The notes under the pieces: model-generated
What the model saw: the letters and a program-made list of their open reading frames with translations, nothing else
The model's database searches: none
Told to the model about the DNA's origin: nothing
NCBI GenBank assembly: GCA_021432635.1
Contig: MU270018.1
Coordinates: 317,579 to 381,578 of the forward strand
From: Thozetella sp. PMI_491
Taxonomy: Eukaryota; Ascomycota; Sordariomycetes; Chaetosphaeriales; Chaetosphaeriaceae
Reading direction: 5' to 3'
Length of the DNA stretch: 64,000 bases
Shown here: positions 48,065-58,707 of the stretch, one piece after another
Position numbering within the stretch: position 1 is the first letter of the stretch
Layout of the letters: every line of letters begins with the position of its first letter
Made by a program: the position numbers and the translations under genes

Positions 48065-49558
48065 ATGGCCTCTCATCTGCTGTTGTCATGGAACGACACC
48101 ATGCTGCGCTCAATACTGCCGAGCTTTCTCTTGAGCACCATCTTTCCGGACCATAAACCGTCTTTGAAAGTTCACCCGACCTCGTACCTCGACGGGTTAC
48201 GGGGGCTCGCCTCGATCATCGTCTTCTTCTGCCACTACACCGAGGAAAACCACGGCTATTTGATCCCGTCATACGGCCTGAATCCGGACCAGACGCCATC
48301 CTCATGGATCCAGCTCCCGTTCCTGCGCATCGTTTTCTCAGGCCGCCCAATGGTGCACATCTTCTTCGTCGTCTCGGGCTTTGCATTATCGTACAAGCCG
48401 GTCAAGCTGATTCATGCCCGCCAGCTCGATCGATGCCTCTCCACCCTGTCCTCGTCGGCCTTCCGGCGGCCCTTGCGCCTCTTCGGGCCGTGTATCGTAT
48501 CCACCTTCCTGATTGTGGTGCTGATCCAGCTCGGATGGTTATATGAGCCTCTGCCGACCTTCTCAGCACAGTTCTGGCTATGGAAAGATACCGTGTTTCA
48601 CAGCATTACGTGGCCCTGGGCCTGGGATTTTGATCTGCGGCCCGGCTATGACGTCCATCTGTGGACTATTCCTATAGAGTTTATCCACTCAATGCTGCTC
48701 TTTCTAGTCATACTAATGATGTCGAGGGTCAGACTGATGGTCCGCCAGGGCAGCGTCCTGGCACTGATGAGTTACTGCCTCGCCTGTGGGAAATGGGCCG
48801 GCTTTGAGTTCATATGCGGGCTTTTTCTGGCCGAAGCTCACCTCTTGAAGTCGACCAAGGCGAAAGATTGGGAGTCGTCACAGCTAATTCCACACCCGCA
48901 CCCGCACCCGCACCCGCGACGGCTGGCGGGCCGCACCGCTCTTCGGGCCTTGTTCCATCTAAGCCTGGTCATCGGGGCTTTGTTCGTTGGAGGATGGCCG
49001 AACTTCGACGCAGAAAGGACCCCCGGGATTGAATACCTTCTAGCCAAGACCCCAGCCCCATTCGCCACAATGGACGTGCTAGCTCCGCAGAAGTTTTGGT
49101 TTGCCATCTCTGCTGCTCTGGTTGTCTGGTCTTGTGGAGAGCTCGATTTTCTCCGAAGATTCCTCGAGAATGACTTCTCACAGTACTGCGGGCGGATCAG
49201 CTACGCGGTTTACATTGTCCATGGGCCGGTTCTCGGCATGTTCCAGCAATATGTTATAGGCGACGCGCTGATGCCGCCGGCCGGAGATCCAAGCCTGCCG
49301 GACTATCGCCCAGCAATCCCTGCCTCGGGGGTCAAGGGACTTATTGGGATCAATACCCCAGTGCAGCGGACGGCTAGTTGGCTCGTCGGGCTCTTGATCC
49401 TCGGACCTATTGTGGTCTGGGCCGCCGATGTGTTCTGGCGGGCGGTGGACGAACCTATCATAGGACTGGCACGGAGACTAGAGACGATATGTCTGGACGA
49501 GAGCCATCACGAAAACGAACACGACACTCGGAGACAGGGCCACTCCCTGGTCGGGTGA
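48065..49558 (+). CDS. Membrane acyltransferase, acyltransferase-3 family
   Basis: Intronless, 497 aa. SYLDGLRGLASIIVFFCHYTEE near residue 38 is the family signature, with the His thought to act in acyl transfer. GRPMVHIFFVVSGFALSYK follows, and about ten hydrophobic helices run to residue 470 (WTIPIEFIHSMLLFLVIL, FHLSLVIGALFVGG, ISYAVYIVHGPVLGMF). Such enzymes acetylate or acylate sugars and secondary metabolites on the membrane; the substrate is unknown. A loop carries PHPHPHPHP from a CACCCG microsatellite. No biosynthetic cluster surrounds it, so its pathway cannot be inferred. Residues 1-30 could be trimmed if a later Met is used. Confidence 0.88.
   Translation: MASHLLLSWNDTMLRSILPSFLLSTIFPDHKPSLKVHPTSYLDGLRGLASIIVFFCHYTEENHGYLIPSYGLNPDQTPSSWIQLPFLRIVFSGRPMVHIFFVVSGFALSYKPVKLIHARQLDRCLSTLSSSAFRRPLRLFGPCIVSTFLIVVLIQLGWLYEPLPTFSAQFWLWKDTVFHSITWPWAWDFDLRPGYDVHLWTIPIEFIHSMLLFLVILMMSRVRLMVRQGSVLALMSYCLACGKWAGFEFICGLFLAEAHLLKSTKAKDWESSQLIPHPHPHPHPRRLAGRTALRALFHLSLVIGALFVGGWPNFDAERTPGIEYLLAKTPAPFATMDVLAPQKFWFAISAALVVWSCGELDFLRRFLENDFSQYCGRISYAVYIVHGPVLGMFQQYVIGDALMPPAGDPSLPDYRPAIPASGVKGLIGINTPVQRTASWLVGLLILGPIVVWAADVFWRAVDEPIIGLARRLETICLDESHHENEHDTRRQGHSLVG
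48893..48916 (+). repeat. In-frame (CACCCG)4 microsatellite
   Basis: Four exact hexamer units inside the acyltransferase gene encode alternating His-Pro in a cytosolic or lumenal loop. Hexamer gain or loss keeps the frame, so the loop length can vary between strains. Confidence 0.85.
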
Positions 49559-50946
49559 CTCATCCCGCCTACCCTCTGAGAAGGCGGCTTAGGAACGCTG
49601 ATCTCGGGAATGGGCTGCTTAGGCTATTCATTACGACCCAGCTTGCGCTCTGGAGCATTGGCGTTGCGGAAGCTAAACTTGGAACGGGTTGGGAGCCTGG
49701 CCAAAGGAAGCAACGGCGTTTGGATCTGGGTACCTTGCATGAGGCGTGGCCCCCGGTCGGTAGGTATGTGTCTTGAGAGGAACCTGTCGGTGCATCGCAG
49801 GGTGTCCTCGTTGGGCAGTGGCATCTTGAATACGGCAGCCGTACCAGAAGGACGGAGTAGCGATGCACCTCGGATGTCGCAGGGACTCGGCCTTGCGGCT
49901 GGCTAGTGCTTAGTATACACTACACAAACACTACACAAACATCATGATGCCGATCACGGCGGAACTGTGCAGTACAACTCGTGAAATGTGTGTATTGCGG
50001 AGATTTACTGCACTGAGGGACAAAGTGCGCATCTGGGGCCTCGTTAGGTGAGTCAAGCAGTATTAGGAGACGAGCAGCGCGTTTAGCTTATGCCAATGGT
50101 TACATGGCGCTGGCGTGTCTCCGCCGACGGGCGTGCACACCGTCGGTCGGCACTTGGGGCAGCGATCCCGGAATGAGAGCTTCGCGAAGGGGTGCGCCGC
50201 CAGCCAAGACCGGGACGGACCACGGTCGCATCGCTGCTGCGTTGAAATTGATGCTGACCATGCATGGGCATGGGCGGACGGAGAAACGACTAACACCGGA
50301 GGAGACCGCGCAGCTTCGGGTTGGCCCTTCGGCGGCGGTCACCACCCACCACCCACCACACCTAGTCGAGCTACGGTACCTTAACCTATCCGTCCTAGCG
50401 GGTGGCATGGGGGATCTCCCACCGTCCGTCCTCTGCATGCGGGCTTACGTACTTGTGCCTACCCTGAGATGGCGCAGAGGTGGCCTACCCTTGGTCCATC
50501 GCCTGGGCAGGTGACTTCGCGATTTCCTGCCTGGCGCCCTGCGGAACGAGTCTCGCTGTGAGTCACGTCCTGTCCCTGCCCTCGGCACTTCTGCGCATGG
50601 ACGAGTAGGAGTCAGCAGCGCGATAACGGACGCATCCTGCCTGATATTTCTGGAGTGCGGGCATCCATTTTCCTCCCCAACTCTCTCCTTTTCTCTACTC
50701 GAATTTGAAGTCCTGAGGACGTCGTCGCCTTGCCTAAGCTGATCCCCGCCCCCTCTATCCTGTAATCGAGGAGCTACCCCACTACGTCATCGCATAACGT
50801 CGCCCAGCATCGCAGGAATAAGCAGCCGTCGTCGGACTAGACGCCTAAACGCCGCCCGCAGTGCTTCTCGGCCGAGCGTTGAACGACTGCACTTCAACCC
50901 CTCCCCCCCCGGGCCCTCGCCTTTTCGTCCCTTGCACGCCGGTACA
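49559..50946. other. 1.4 kb intergenic region
   Basis: No gene recognised. It contains an 11-bp tandem duplication (actacacaaac twice, 49919-49940). The promoter of the GFA gene is in the right half. Confidence 0.5.
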
Positions 50947-51871
50947 ATGGAGTGCCGATGCCAATGCGGTGCCGTAGCCTTCAAGACGCCCATTGAAAAG
51001 CCCCTCGCGCTCTACATCTGTCATTGCGCCGAGTGTCGCCGCCAGACCAGCTCGGCCTTTGGGGCGTCGGCCATCTTCCCACGCTTTTCGCTCCCGGATG
51101 TTGAGCTTCTCAGCGTGTATAAGTGAGTCTCGGCTTCTAGCCTCACGCACCGGGCCCGTCTTGCCCGTGCCTGCTTGCTTGCTTCGCGACACAACCCCTC
51201 CTCCCCCCGCGCTTAACCATTCAAAGCCCGCATGGATGCTGACCATTGGCTCTGCGCAGGCGGCCGACTGCATCGGGCCACACCCTGTACTGGTACGCTT
51301 TCGACGCCTGCTATTCCCCCCCTTTTTTTTATTCTATCTTGCCCTCCGATCCGACTCCGTCTCGCCGAGATACGAGCGCGGCATGGCAGCGGAGTACTTA
51401 GGTTGACCGGCTGGGGAGCTCACGCTGACGTTGGGGGGTTTGTCTGCCCTATGCAACAGCTACTTTTGCAAGCAATGTGGCACACGATTGATACACTCAA
51501 CACCGGTACGTCTGACGGCATGCTCAGAAGTCTGAGTAGGGCTTTCTGCCAGCCGACGGCTCCCGGCGGCCGTACTACAGCCGCTCACATGGCTTTCGCT
51601 CACATGACACTAGGACAAGAACGTTGTCTCTGTCAAGGGGGGCTGCATTGAGGGCCTTGACTGGAAGGATGCCATCCATCTCTGGACCAAGTCGGCCATG
51701 GTGCCAATTCCAGAAGGCTCAGAGACGCACTCCGAGGAGTCCGAGTTTACAGCGTACGGCTCAACCCAGGAGTTACTTGACTAACCGACTGATCTACGGA
51801 GCAGCGACGGAACTTCAGATAACGACAGTACTAGACCAGTGCAAGGTCTTTGCGAGCTGAGTGGGTTTTGA
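50947..51871 (+). CDS. GFA/CENP-V domain zinc protein
   Basis: Five exons: 50947-51122, 51260-51292, 51460-51505, 51614-51753 and 51805-51871 (153 aa), all phases consistent, last branch point CTAAC. Zinc ligands expected: Cys5 and Cys7 (CQCG), Cys25, Cys27 and Cys30 (CHCAEC), Cys73 and Cys76 (CKQC). The fold is that of glutathione-dependent formaldehyde-activating enzyme; fungal paralogs are mostly of unknown substrate, and formaldehyde activity should not be assumed. Exon 2 is only 33 nt and exon 3 only 46 nt. The last exon is the least certain: if the fourth intron is retained the protein ends at 51784 instead. Confidence 0.85.
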
Positions 51872-52214
51872 GACTTGCCTGGAGAGCCGGGCAAAACCCT
51901 TTGCCTCCAAGGGCCGACAGCACGACCGGAGGATGGCGGGCGAGGAGGAAGGGCCCACAGGAGTTCCCAAAATGGAGTTAGACAAGGTGGTTCGGCAGTG
52001 GCCATTTCTCACAAGGCGGGCAAGGCAGCATTTGAATCTCACTTTCTTGGGGACGGTTTGTGTCGCGGGTAATAGTAATAAGGAGTCAAAAATTTCTTCA
52101 TGCTGTAGAGGGCAAAGGACCTCCATCCGAAAAAAGAATTGTACGGTGTAAATTCTTTATCTAGAGCTTCGGTTTCCATGCGAGGCAACCCAAGCCAGAC
52201 GGAAAACACTCCTC
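51872..52214. other. 343-bp convergent intergenic region
   Basis: 3' ends of the GFA gene and the DUF1295 gene. Nothing else seen. Confidence 0.5.
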
Positions 52215-53419
52215 TCATCGCGACGCCCCGCCCCCTTGGCCTGCTTCCACAAGCCCTTCGACGCTGTTTTGCTGCCCTAGCTTTCCGACCTGCTGTGGCA
52301 ACCGCTCCGACCCTTGACCGGCATCCGAGTGCTTCGACGGGTCAAAGACGTAAAGGGGAAACTCGAGGAAGATGGTCCGCTTGACAAAGGTAGGAAGATG
52401 CTCGTAAAGTTGGGGCGGAAAGGGGATTAAAATGCTGGTGCGGTTTAGGTATCGCTGATATGCCTCCCAGTTCCTTCCGTTCTCATAACGTTTCTTGGCT
52501 CCCGGCCGTTCGGATAGAGTAAGGCCGGAGACGAACATGAGAAGAAGCGTGAGGAATATGGGCCCAACGATGGTGGCGTACAGCGCCCCATAGGCCGGCC
52601 CCTGGACAAATCCATCCGCCGCAGATGACACCGCGATCATGTAAATGGCTGTGCGTACAGTCAGTCCCGTGAGGCAAACGGCTTCCTTGCAGAAAAGCGA
52701 CGAGACTCACAGAATTGAGTGACGATCTCGCCAAAGTAGTTGGGGTGGCGTGACAGGTAGAAGAAGCCGCCGTCGCAGATGGCGGATCTATCGTTCTTCT
52801 GGCGGAAGTAGAACCTCTGCAGGTCGCTGACGCTCTCCATGACGAAGCCAATGACAAACATGACGATGCCAGCAATGTCGCGGCCGGTGCCGAAGCGGGC
52901 CTGGGCAAAGTGCTGCACGTTGGGCGAGTTCAAGACGGTCACGGGCAGCGACACGAGCCAGACCCAGATCATCTGGAAGATCCAGAAGCCCAGGAAGGGA
53001 AAGAACTTGTCGCGCTTGTCATCGAACCGGTCATCCTTGCCCGTCTTCAGGACCCGGAACAGCAGGAAGCCGGAGAGGCGCAAGGCCCAGGCGATCAGGA
53101 ACAGCGAGGCGACCACCTGCCGTGCATGATGCTCGCCGCTGAACGCGAGCGTGACGATAGCGAGCAGGGCAAAGTTGGTGCCGCCAGCAAAGTCTTTGCC
53201 ACGAGCGCGGTGGTTTCAAGTCAGTCAACAAGCTGCTGAGGAGGGGGAGATGAGAGGAGGGGACAGGGGCGGCGCGGAACGAGGGCTCAGAATCTCACCA
53301 GTGACCTTGTCGAACTTGAACGTCCAGGCTACCGTAAAGAAGGCCAGTTGATAGGCCACGGTGATGAGCAGGGTGATGGCCAAATAGTAGTCGTCTAGGA
53401 CGTGGACCGGTGCACCCAT
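52215..53419 (-). CDS. DUF1295 steroid-5-alpha-reductase-like membrane protein
   Basis: Exons in transcript order 53419-53299, 53193-52711 and 52648-52215 (345 aa); introns of 105 and 62 bp. The first intron ends AAAG, needed to give the family join DKVTDFAGGTNF. Six or so membrane helices. Key segments are the DKRDKFF..FWIFQMIWVW stretch and the SRHPNYFGEI motif of the NADPH-binding C-terminal domain, with LNRTSILIPFPPQ after it. The family includes bacterial and fungal ER proteins related to 3-oxo-5-alpha-steroid 4-dehydrogenases. The substrate is unknown and could be a sterol or other enone. The tail after about 315 is Gln/Gly-rich and unconserved. Confidence 0.88.
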
Positions 53420-55960
53420 TTTGATTAACGGCGGCTAGAACAACTTCCCAGGTCGGATAGAGGCGCCGGCGGAGGCTGGTTTCGTTTCAGTCCAGGGGAG
53501 GGGGATGGGGGAGGGGCAGCTTGCGAAATGAAGCCAGTCGCGCGGGTTTAAGTGTGATTAAGATTATTAAAGGACCTAGAACAAACTGTTTCTTGGGGTC
53601 TCAATGTGGAAGGTTTTCATTGATATCATCGTCGTCATACAAGGCGCGCAAGTGGGGAGGAGGGAGGCGCGATACGTGCAGTCTAGAGAGAGGCCGGCCT
53701 CTTGTGTCGCTCAGGCAGCTGCTCGTGAGATTTTGGGTGAGTGAGTGCGATGGCCGAGTATACCTCTTGTCCTTGTGGATCGGGGCTCAGGCCGGCTATC
53801 TCACACCCGGTGGCCCAGTTACCTCAGCAAGACTGCTGCCAGCCATTGTGACGGAAGGAGGGGTGGGGTGGGGTGGTTAACTAACGGTAACTACGATTAG
53901 GTAAGGCGAAGTGCGCAAAGAAGAATGGGCGAGCCAGCGCTGTGGCTTGGCTCGCACGGTTGTCGCGGGTAGCTCCCGGGAACAGGATGGCACAGGACGG
54001 AGTACAGGGAACGGTACAGACTAATTAGCGAATGAATGTACGAATGCGGCAGAGACTAAGGCACACACGCGTCCACTTCGATCCAAAGCCAAGCCCTGGA
54101 ATATATTGCAGCTTAATCCACGTCCACCCTAGGAGGGATAAGCATAAGATAATTAGTTTCCATGCCAAGTCTAGTCAATCCAGAACCCCGCGCCACCTCG
54201 CCGGCGACCGTCGGGGCAAACCCAAATGCGTGGGATCGCGGGCAACATGGGGTTCAGCACAGCCGCCCATGCCTCCTCCCTTGCGCTCGCAGGGCCTAAA
54301 GGTCTGCAAAACCAGCTCATTTCCCACCGTTCCGTCAGAGACACCGGACGAGGCATTGCGCTCTGCGGGGCGGCCTCGGACATGGGAGGTGACGCCAGCA
54401 CTGTGGCTCGTCATTGCTTGCCATCGCTCGTTCTGTCTCATCTCGCGCACTGCAAACCCGGAGCAGCCATGAGTTGAGGGACGAGCACTGTGTTCCAGTA
54501 CGCGCAGAGTCTGCAGCGGGGAAAGGAGGGGGGGGAGGGCCTGGGCCTAGCCCAAGTGTGAGACCCATAGGGCGTGCCCCTGCCAGGGCTTGTCTGTCTG
54601 GCCAAGCGCTGTCATGGACGTCGTCGTGGATCCAGTGGTGGGCAAGACACCGCAAGACACCGCAAGACAGGTGCCAAACCGTAAAAACGTGTTTGGTCTC
54701 GCGGCGCCTACGACAGCCTGTCTCCAGGCCGAGGGAAACTGTCTCGGGGGGCCGCGAGGGTGGCACGGCAGTCGCATGACGTTGGCTAATAATGCTAAAT
54801 TTAACGCTGGCTGGCTAGGAGTGAGGGTATCGCCAGTCTGCGCTCACCCGTTCCTTCTATCGTGCAACAGAAATCGGGGGGGCTTTGGTGGGGGGAGTTC
54901 GGGCGGAATGGCGGGCGCTCATTGGCCCGGGCGCGTGCGAAGGCATGTGAGTGGCTCGTTTCGCTTTGGCAGACCTCAAACATCAAAAGTCAGGGGCCGG
55001 TCTCACACTTGAGCCGCAAGGCGGGAACTACCCACAAAAGGTCACAACGTCCGTCTGGCGCTGGTGGGGCATTGGCCGACAGAGTCCCAGAGCGGCTTAG
55101 CCGAGATCGTGCACTGTCGCCATAGGGTCCTGAGGGCCACCCCCGACGATACCAGCGACATGGGTCGAAGTCGTGGCAGGCCTGATGGGCCCCGGCCGGT
55201 GGCTTCTTTCTTCGACAGTCCATGGCGGCCGCGACCCAGGGCAGAGCCCCCCTTCCCCAGGGGCCCGCCCCCCTTACCGTACGTAGTAGGCCGCTGTACC
55301 TTGGGCCTACCTCGTAGAGCTTGGGCTCCTGGTCCCCAAGTCCCCAATCATACGAACCCGGCCCTGGACGAAACTTCCTCCCTCTCCCCTTCCACGTCGA
55401 CCGTGCAAGGCATCCTTCCTGGCGGAGAATTGGCTCCTCTCGCATTGCAATGCTGTGAAGCAAACCCACTCCATTTCGTTTCTCTTTCCTCCCTTTTGTT
55501 CCCACCATCCCATCTTTTCTCGCGACCACTTCCCTTCTCTCCCTCGTGAGCTTCGTCGTCGTCGTCGCCCCGAGTTTCGTTCCTTAAACCGGCATCGCTT
55601 AGTTCCACGCAGGTGCTGCTTCGGTAACCCGGCTTCCTCGACGGCTGCCACTTGTGTCATTCACTTGTCCTTTTCCTTCTACAAACGCCTTGGCCGTCCC
55701 AACTTTTCCCGCTTGGCTTGTCGGTTTCCTCTCCATCTCGCCACCCTCCGTCATCTACCAGCGGCCCTCTCCCCCCTTTCCCACCTAACGCTCTTTACAA
55801 AACACCTCGGGTTGATCCCGACAACAATACGCGAGTTTGCTTCTATCCTCAACGGCTGGACTGTTAAGTCGCTCATTTCGAATTCGAACCACTGTAGGGA
55901 GTGGTTTCTTGCTGTTCGTGTACTCGGGGGAAATCTAGTCGGCCGAGAGCATCCGGCAAC
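53420..55960. other. 2.5 kb upstream region, pyrimidine-rich at its right end
   Basis: No gene recognised. A three-copy 10-bp tandem repeat lies at 54641-54670. From about 55460 to 55800 the plus strand is strongly C/T-rich, as in leaders of highly expressed fungal genes, so the secreted protein gene probably has a long 5' UTR here. Confidence 0.55.
54641..54670. repeat. Three tandem copies of a 10-bp unit
   Basis: The units ggcaagacac, cgcaagacac and cgcaagacag follow one another directly. Function unknown; probably slippage. Confidence 0.6.
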
Positions 55961-57193
55961 ATGAAGGTTTACGTGAGGTTACTGGTCCTGGTACTGGGTT
56001 ACCTCTCGCTCGCCGAGGTAGGTGCCGCTCGAGTTGGGATTCCCGGCGGAAACGAGGTGCTTACACGACCACAGGCTGTCGCTGTCGACCACCACGGCCA
56101 CACGAACGCGAAGAGGACCCTGCTCGACCAGATTCTAGGCGCCCTGGGAGCGGCCAAGGACGGTGGAAAGAAGAAGACGGCGAGCACTGTTACTGTAACG
56201 AGGACAGCAAGGCAGACTGTGACCGTCGGCGCTGCCGGCGCGGCTGCTGCGGGCAATGGCACGGCCAACGCCATCACCAAGACCGTCACCGTGACCGCAA
56301 ATGCCGCTGCCGGCGGAGGCGGGTAAGATTCCCCGTGGCCTGAAAGTGGCATCGCTCAAGCTAGGACGAACAACTGACGAGTCTCGACAGCCAATTGTCC
56401 TTCCTGACCACGACTGTGTTTGGGACCGGTCCCGCTCCTACCGTCACCATTACTGCCCTGGCTTCCACTGTCACCCAGACCGTCTGCCCTGCTAACGCCA
56501 ACGGCGCTGCTTCTCCTTCCAGCGCTGCCGCTGCTGCCCCGGCCCCAGCCCCGGCAGGTACCGGCGAGGGTACTGCTAGCGGCGGTGTCGGAGTGACGAC
56601 GGTGCCTGTTCCTCCTGAGGCGCACACTCCTACAGGTGCCGGCACCCAGGCTACCGCTGCCCCCCCTGCTGCCTCAGCCGCCCCGCCTGCTGCTTCTGTT
56701 GCACCCCCGGCCGCCGAGTCCTCATCCACCCTCGCTCAGCTGCAGTCGGCTGTCTCCTCTGCGACGACGGTTGCTGAGACGACGGCTGCTGCCCAGAACC
56801 CGGCTGCTCCTGGTAAGTTGGAATAGAGACCTTGGTTTTAACTTGTCGTGCGGTGGAGCTAACTCATGTTTTGAAGCCCTGACCAGTCTCGCTCCTCTTG
56901 AGAGCTCAGTCAGCCTCGGACAAATTGGTGCGACAGCTGTCGCCCCTGCCGCTACTCCCGCTGCTGGTGCCAACGGTGCCTTCGGTGGGGAGGCCGGTGC
57001 GATCCCCATTGCTTCCGCTGCTGCCGGTGGTGCCGCGCCCAGCGCTCCCGCCGCCGCCGCTCCGGCTGTGACCGCTGCCCCTAACGTTGCGAACGGTGCT
57101 GCCCAGCCCACTATCAACGTCTCTGGCCTGAGCCTGAGCAGCGTGCTTAACCTCGGCAACCTGCTCCAGCAGACGGTGGCCCTCCAGTCGTAA
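55961..57193 (+). CDS. Secreted Ala/Thr/Pro-rich cell-surface protein
   Basis: Exons 55961-56322, 56391-56812 and 56877-57193 (366 aa); introns of 68 and 64 bp with GTAAGA and GTAAGT donors and CTAAC-type branch points. The start MKVYVRLLVLVLGYLSLAEVGAA is a good signal peptide. Mature chain: a short KR-containing region (AKRTLLDQIL), then repeats of ThrValThr (TVTVTRTARQTVTVG, KTVTVTANA, TVTITALASTVTQTVC) and Ala/Pro-rich linkers likely to be O-mannosylated. A hydrophobic C-terminal motif (LSLSSVLNLGNLLQQTVALQS) follows, but no clear GPI signal. It is probably a wall or matrix protein; no enzyme domain seen. The AKR site could be cut by a Kex2-like protease. Confidence 0.78.
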
Positions 57194-57705
57194 AGAGACT
57201 TGACATGGGATCAAGGAAAAGGGAGCTTAGAAGCGACCCGGCGAAGGCGTATACCCAATTTCATAAACCTGATATAAAATTCCCTGGCGGCTCACTAATA
57301 GCCTCGTTGTTTTCTCTTCGATCTGCTTCTCAACCCCCCAAGTCGAGTATTAAAGGCTGTGCTTTTTTTTTATTTTGTCTACAAACACGCAACGCGTGCC
57401 CATTTCGTGTATATAGTCTTGTATATAGCGTGCTTCGTCTTGGGAGTGCGATAAGACATAAAAAATGGGAAAAATATCAGACCATGTCCTCACACAACTG
57501 ACCTGCCTGGTGAAAAAGAAATAGCCAATCTGAATACGGTAAATTTTCACTCGTGGGTGGGGGGGGTTGGTCTGTCTGGCCTTTGTGGATTGGGAAGTGT
57601 GAAGTGTGAACCGTACTTTTATTTATTCCATTGGGTATCTTGAATTCCGGGACGCCGGCTTGTCCGTACAAACTGACATATGCAGGCTAGCTTTGGCATA
57701 CCGCT
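57194..57705. other. 512-bp convergent intergenic region
   Basis: 3' ends of the secreted protein gene and the RNase P gene; AT-richer at 57350-57500. Nothing else seen. Confidence 0.5.
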
Positions 57706-58707
57706 TCAGTTCTTTCCTTTTTCCTGGGTCTTCCCTCCGTCCGCCTGCTCGGCTGCCAGCCGTAGCTTCTTGGCCTGCCTCTTGCTTAGAGCAGCTTGGC
57801 CGCCCTCGGCGCCGTCTCCTTTTTTCCTCTTGTGCCCCTGGAGCCCTTGTCCCGCTGACTTCTGGCCTCCCTCTTTGCCATCCTTGTCTCTCTTCTCGGG
57901 GGGGTTCGGATCGGGGCCGGCCGTCTCGACGATGTCTATAACGCCCCTGAACCCCCTCCGCTTGATGCCCTCGTTCACCACCACGCTCCGCGGCATCCCC
58001 CTCAGCGCCTCGGTGCCTTTCTCCGGACCCAAGCCCCACACGGCGAGCAAGTTTACCACGTCGGCCGGGCCGCGCAACCCCAGCGCCGACCGCGCCTCGC
58101 TGCTCACGACGATGCCCCGACCCTTGGTGGCCCGGAGTAGTGACAGCACATTGGCGATGAAGTTGCTGCGAGCGCGCTGGTGTGCCTCGCCCCGGCTCTG
58201 GACCGCCTGGCCGTAGCAGATCTCGAACCGTGCGCCTCGCTGCACGGCCGCCATAGCCGTCCGGGGAGCGATGTGGTAGCCCAGCGGTACCGTCATATCA
58301 AGGGTAATGAGGCTGGCCTCGTCGGCCGAGATGCAGGCCCACTGGAAGGCCTGGGCGGTGGCTGGGCGCACGGCCAGCATGTCGTAAGCACGCGCGAAGT
58401 CGGGAAGCTTGTGGTTCGTGACGCCCGGATCTGTCACGGTGACGGTGACGCGGCGGAGGATCGTGGGGAATGCGGAGGGGGGCGTGCTGGCAGCGGGGAC
58501 GGTGGCTCCCTGTGACGGGGGCTGAGCCGGCGGCGGCGGCGGGGGGATCTGCGGAATCTCGTTGGTGACGACCTTGGGTATCGGCAGGGACACGATGTGG
58601 TTGAGCGCAACGACATCGTAGCCGAGTGACTTGGCGAACCGGAGTGTCTTGTGGAGCTCATCGGTGCTGGCAGACGGCGTCCACAAGAGGTTGAGGTCGT
58701 AGAGCAT
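57706..58707 (-). CDS. RPP1: RNase P/MRP protein subunit p30
   Basis: Intronless, 333 aa. The start MLYDLNLLWTP with GYDVVALNHIVS is the Rpp30 TIM-barrel opening. IDMTVPLGYH-like LDMTVPLGYHIAPRT, ARFEICYGQA and GRGIVVSSEARSALGLRGPADVVNLL follow. It binds the catalytic RNA in nuclear RNase P (5' tRNA maturation) and RNase MRP (rRNA processing). A Pro-run insertion (about 54-76) and a Lys/Gly-rich C-terminal tail from about 270 are typical fungal additions; the tail should be nucleolar-localising (inference). Confidence 0.93.
   Translation of the reverse strand: MLYDLNLLWTPSASTDELHKTLRFAKSLGYDVVALNHIVSLPIPKVVTNEIPQIPPPPPPAQPPSQGATVPAASTPPSAFPTILRRVTVTVTDPGVTNHKLPDFARAYDMLAVRPATAQAFQWACISADEASLITLDMTVPLGYHIAPRTAMAAVQRGARFEICYGQAVQSRGEAHQRARSNFIANVLSLLRATKGRGIVVSSEARSALGLRGPADVVNLLAVWGLGPEKGTEALRGMPRSVVVNEGIKRRGFRGVIDIVETAGPDPNPPEKRDKDGKEGGQKSAGQGLQGHKRKKGDGAEGGQAALSKRQAKKLRLAAEQADGGKTQEKGKN

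Noticed and set aside
49919-49940. 11-bp direct duplication actacacaaac
   Set aside because: Only two copies in non-coding DNA; ordinary slippage, not a CRISPR array or element end.
50049-50055. Further TGAGTCA heptamers (about 50050, 50566, 23059, and TGACTCA near 32212)
   Set aside because: Chance-level occurrence and no amino-acid gene beside them.
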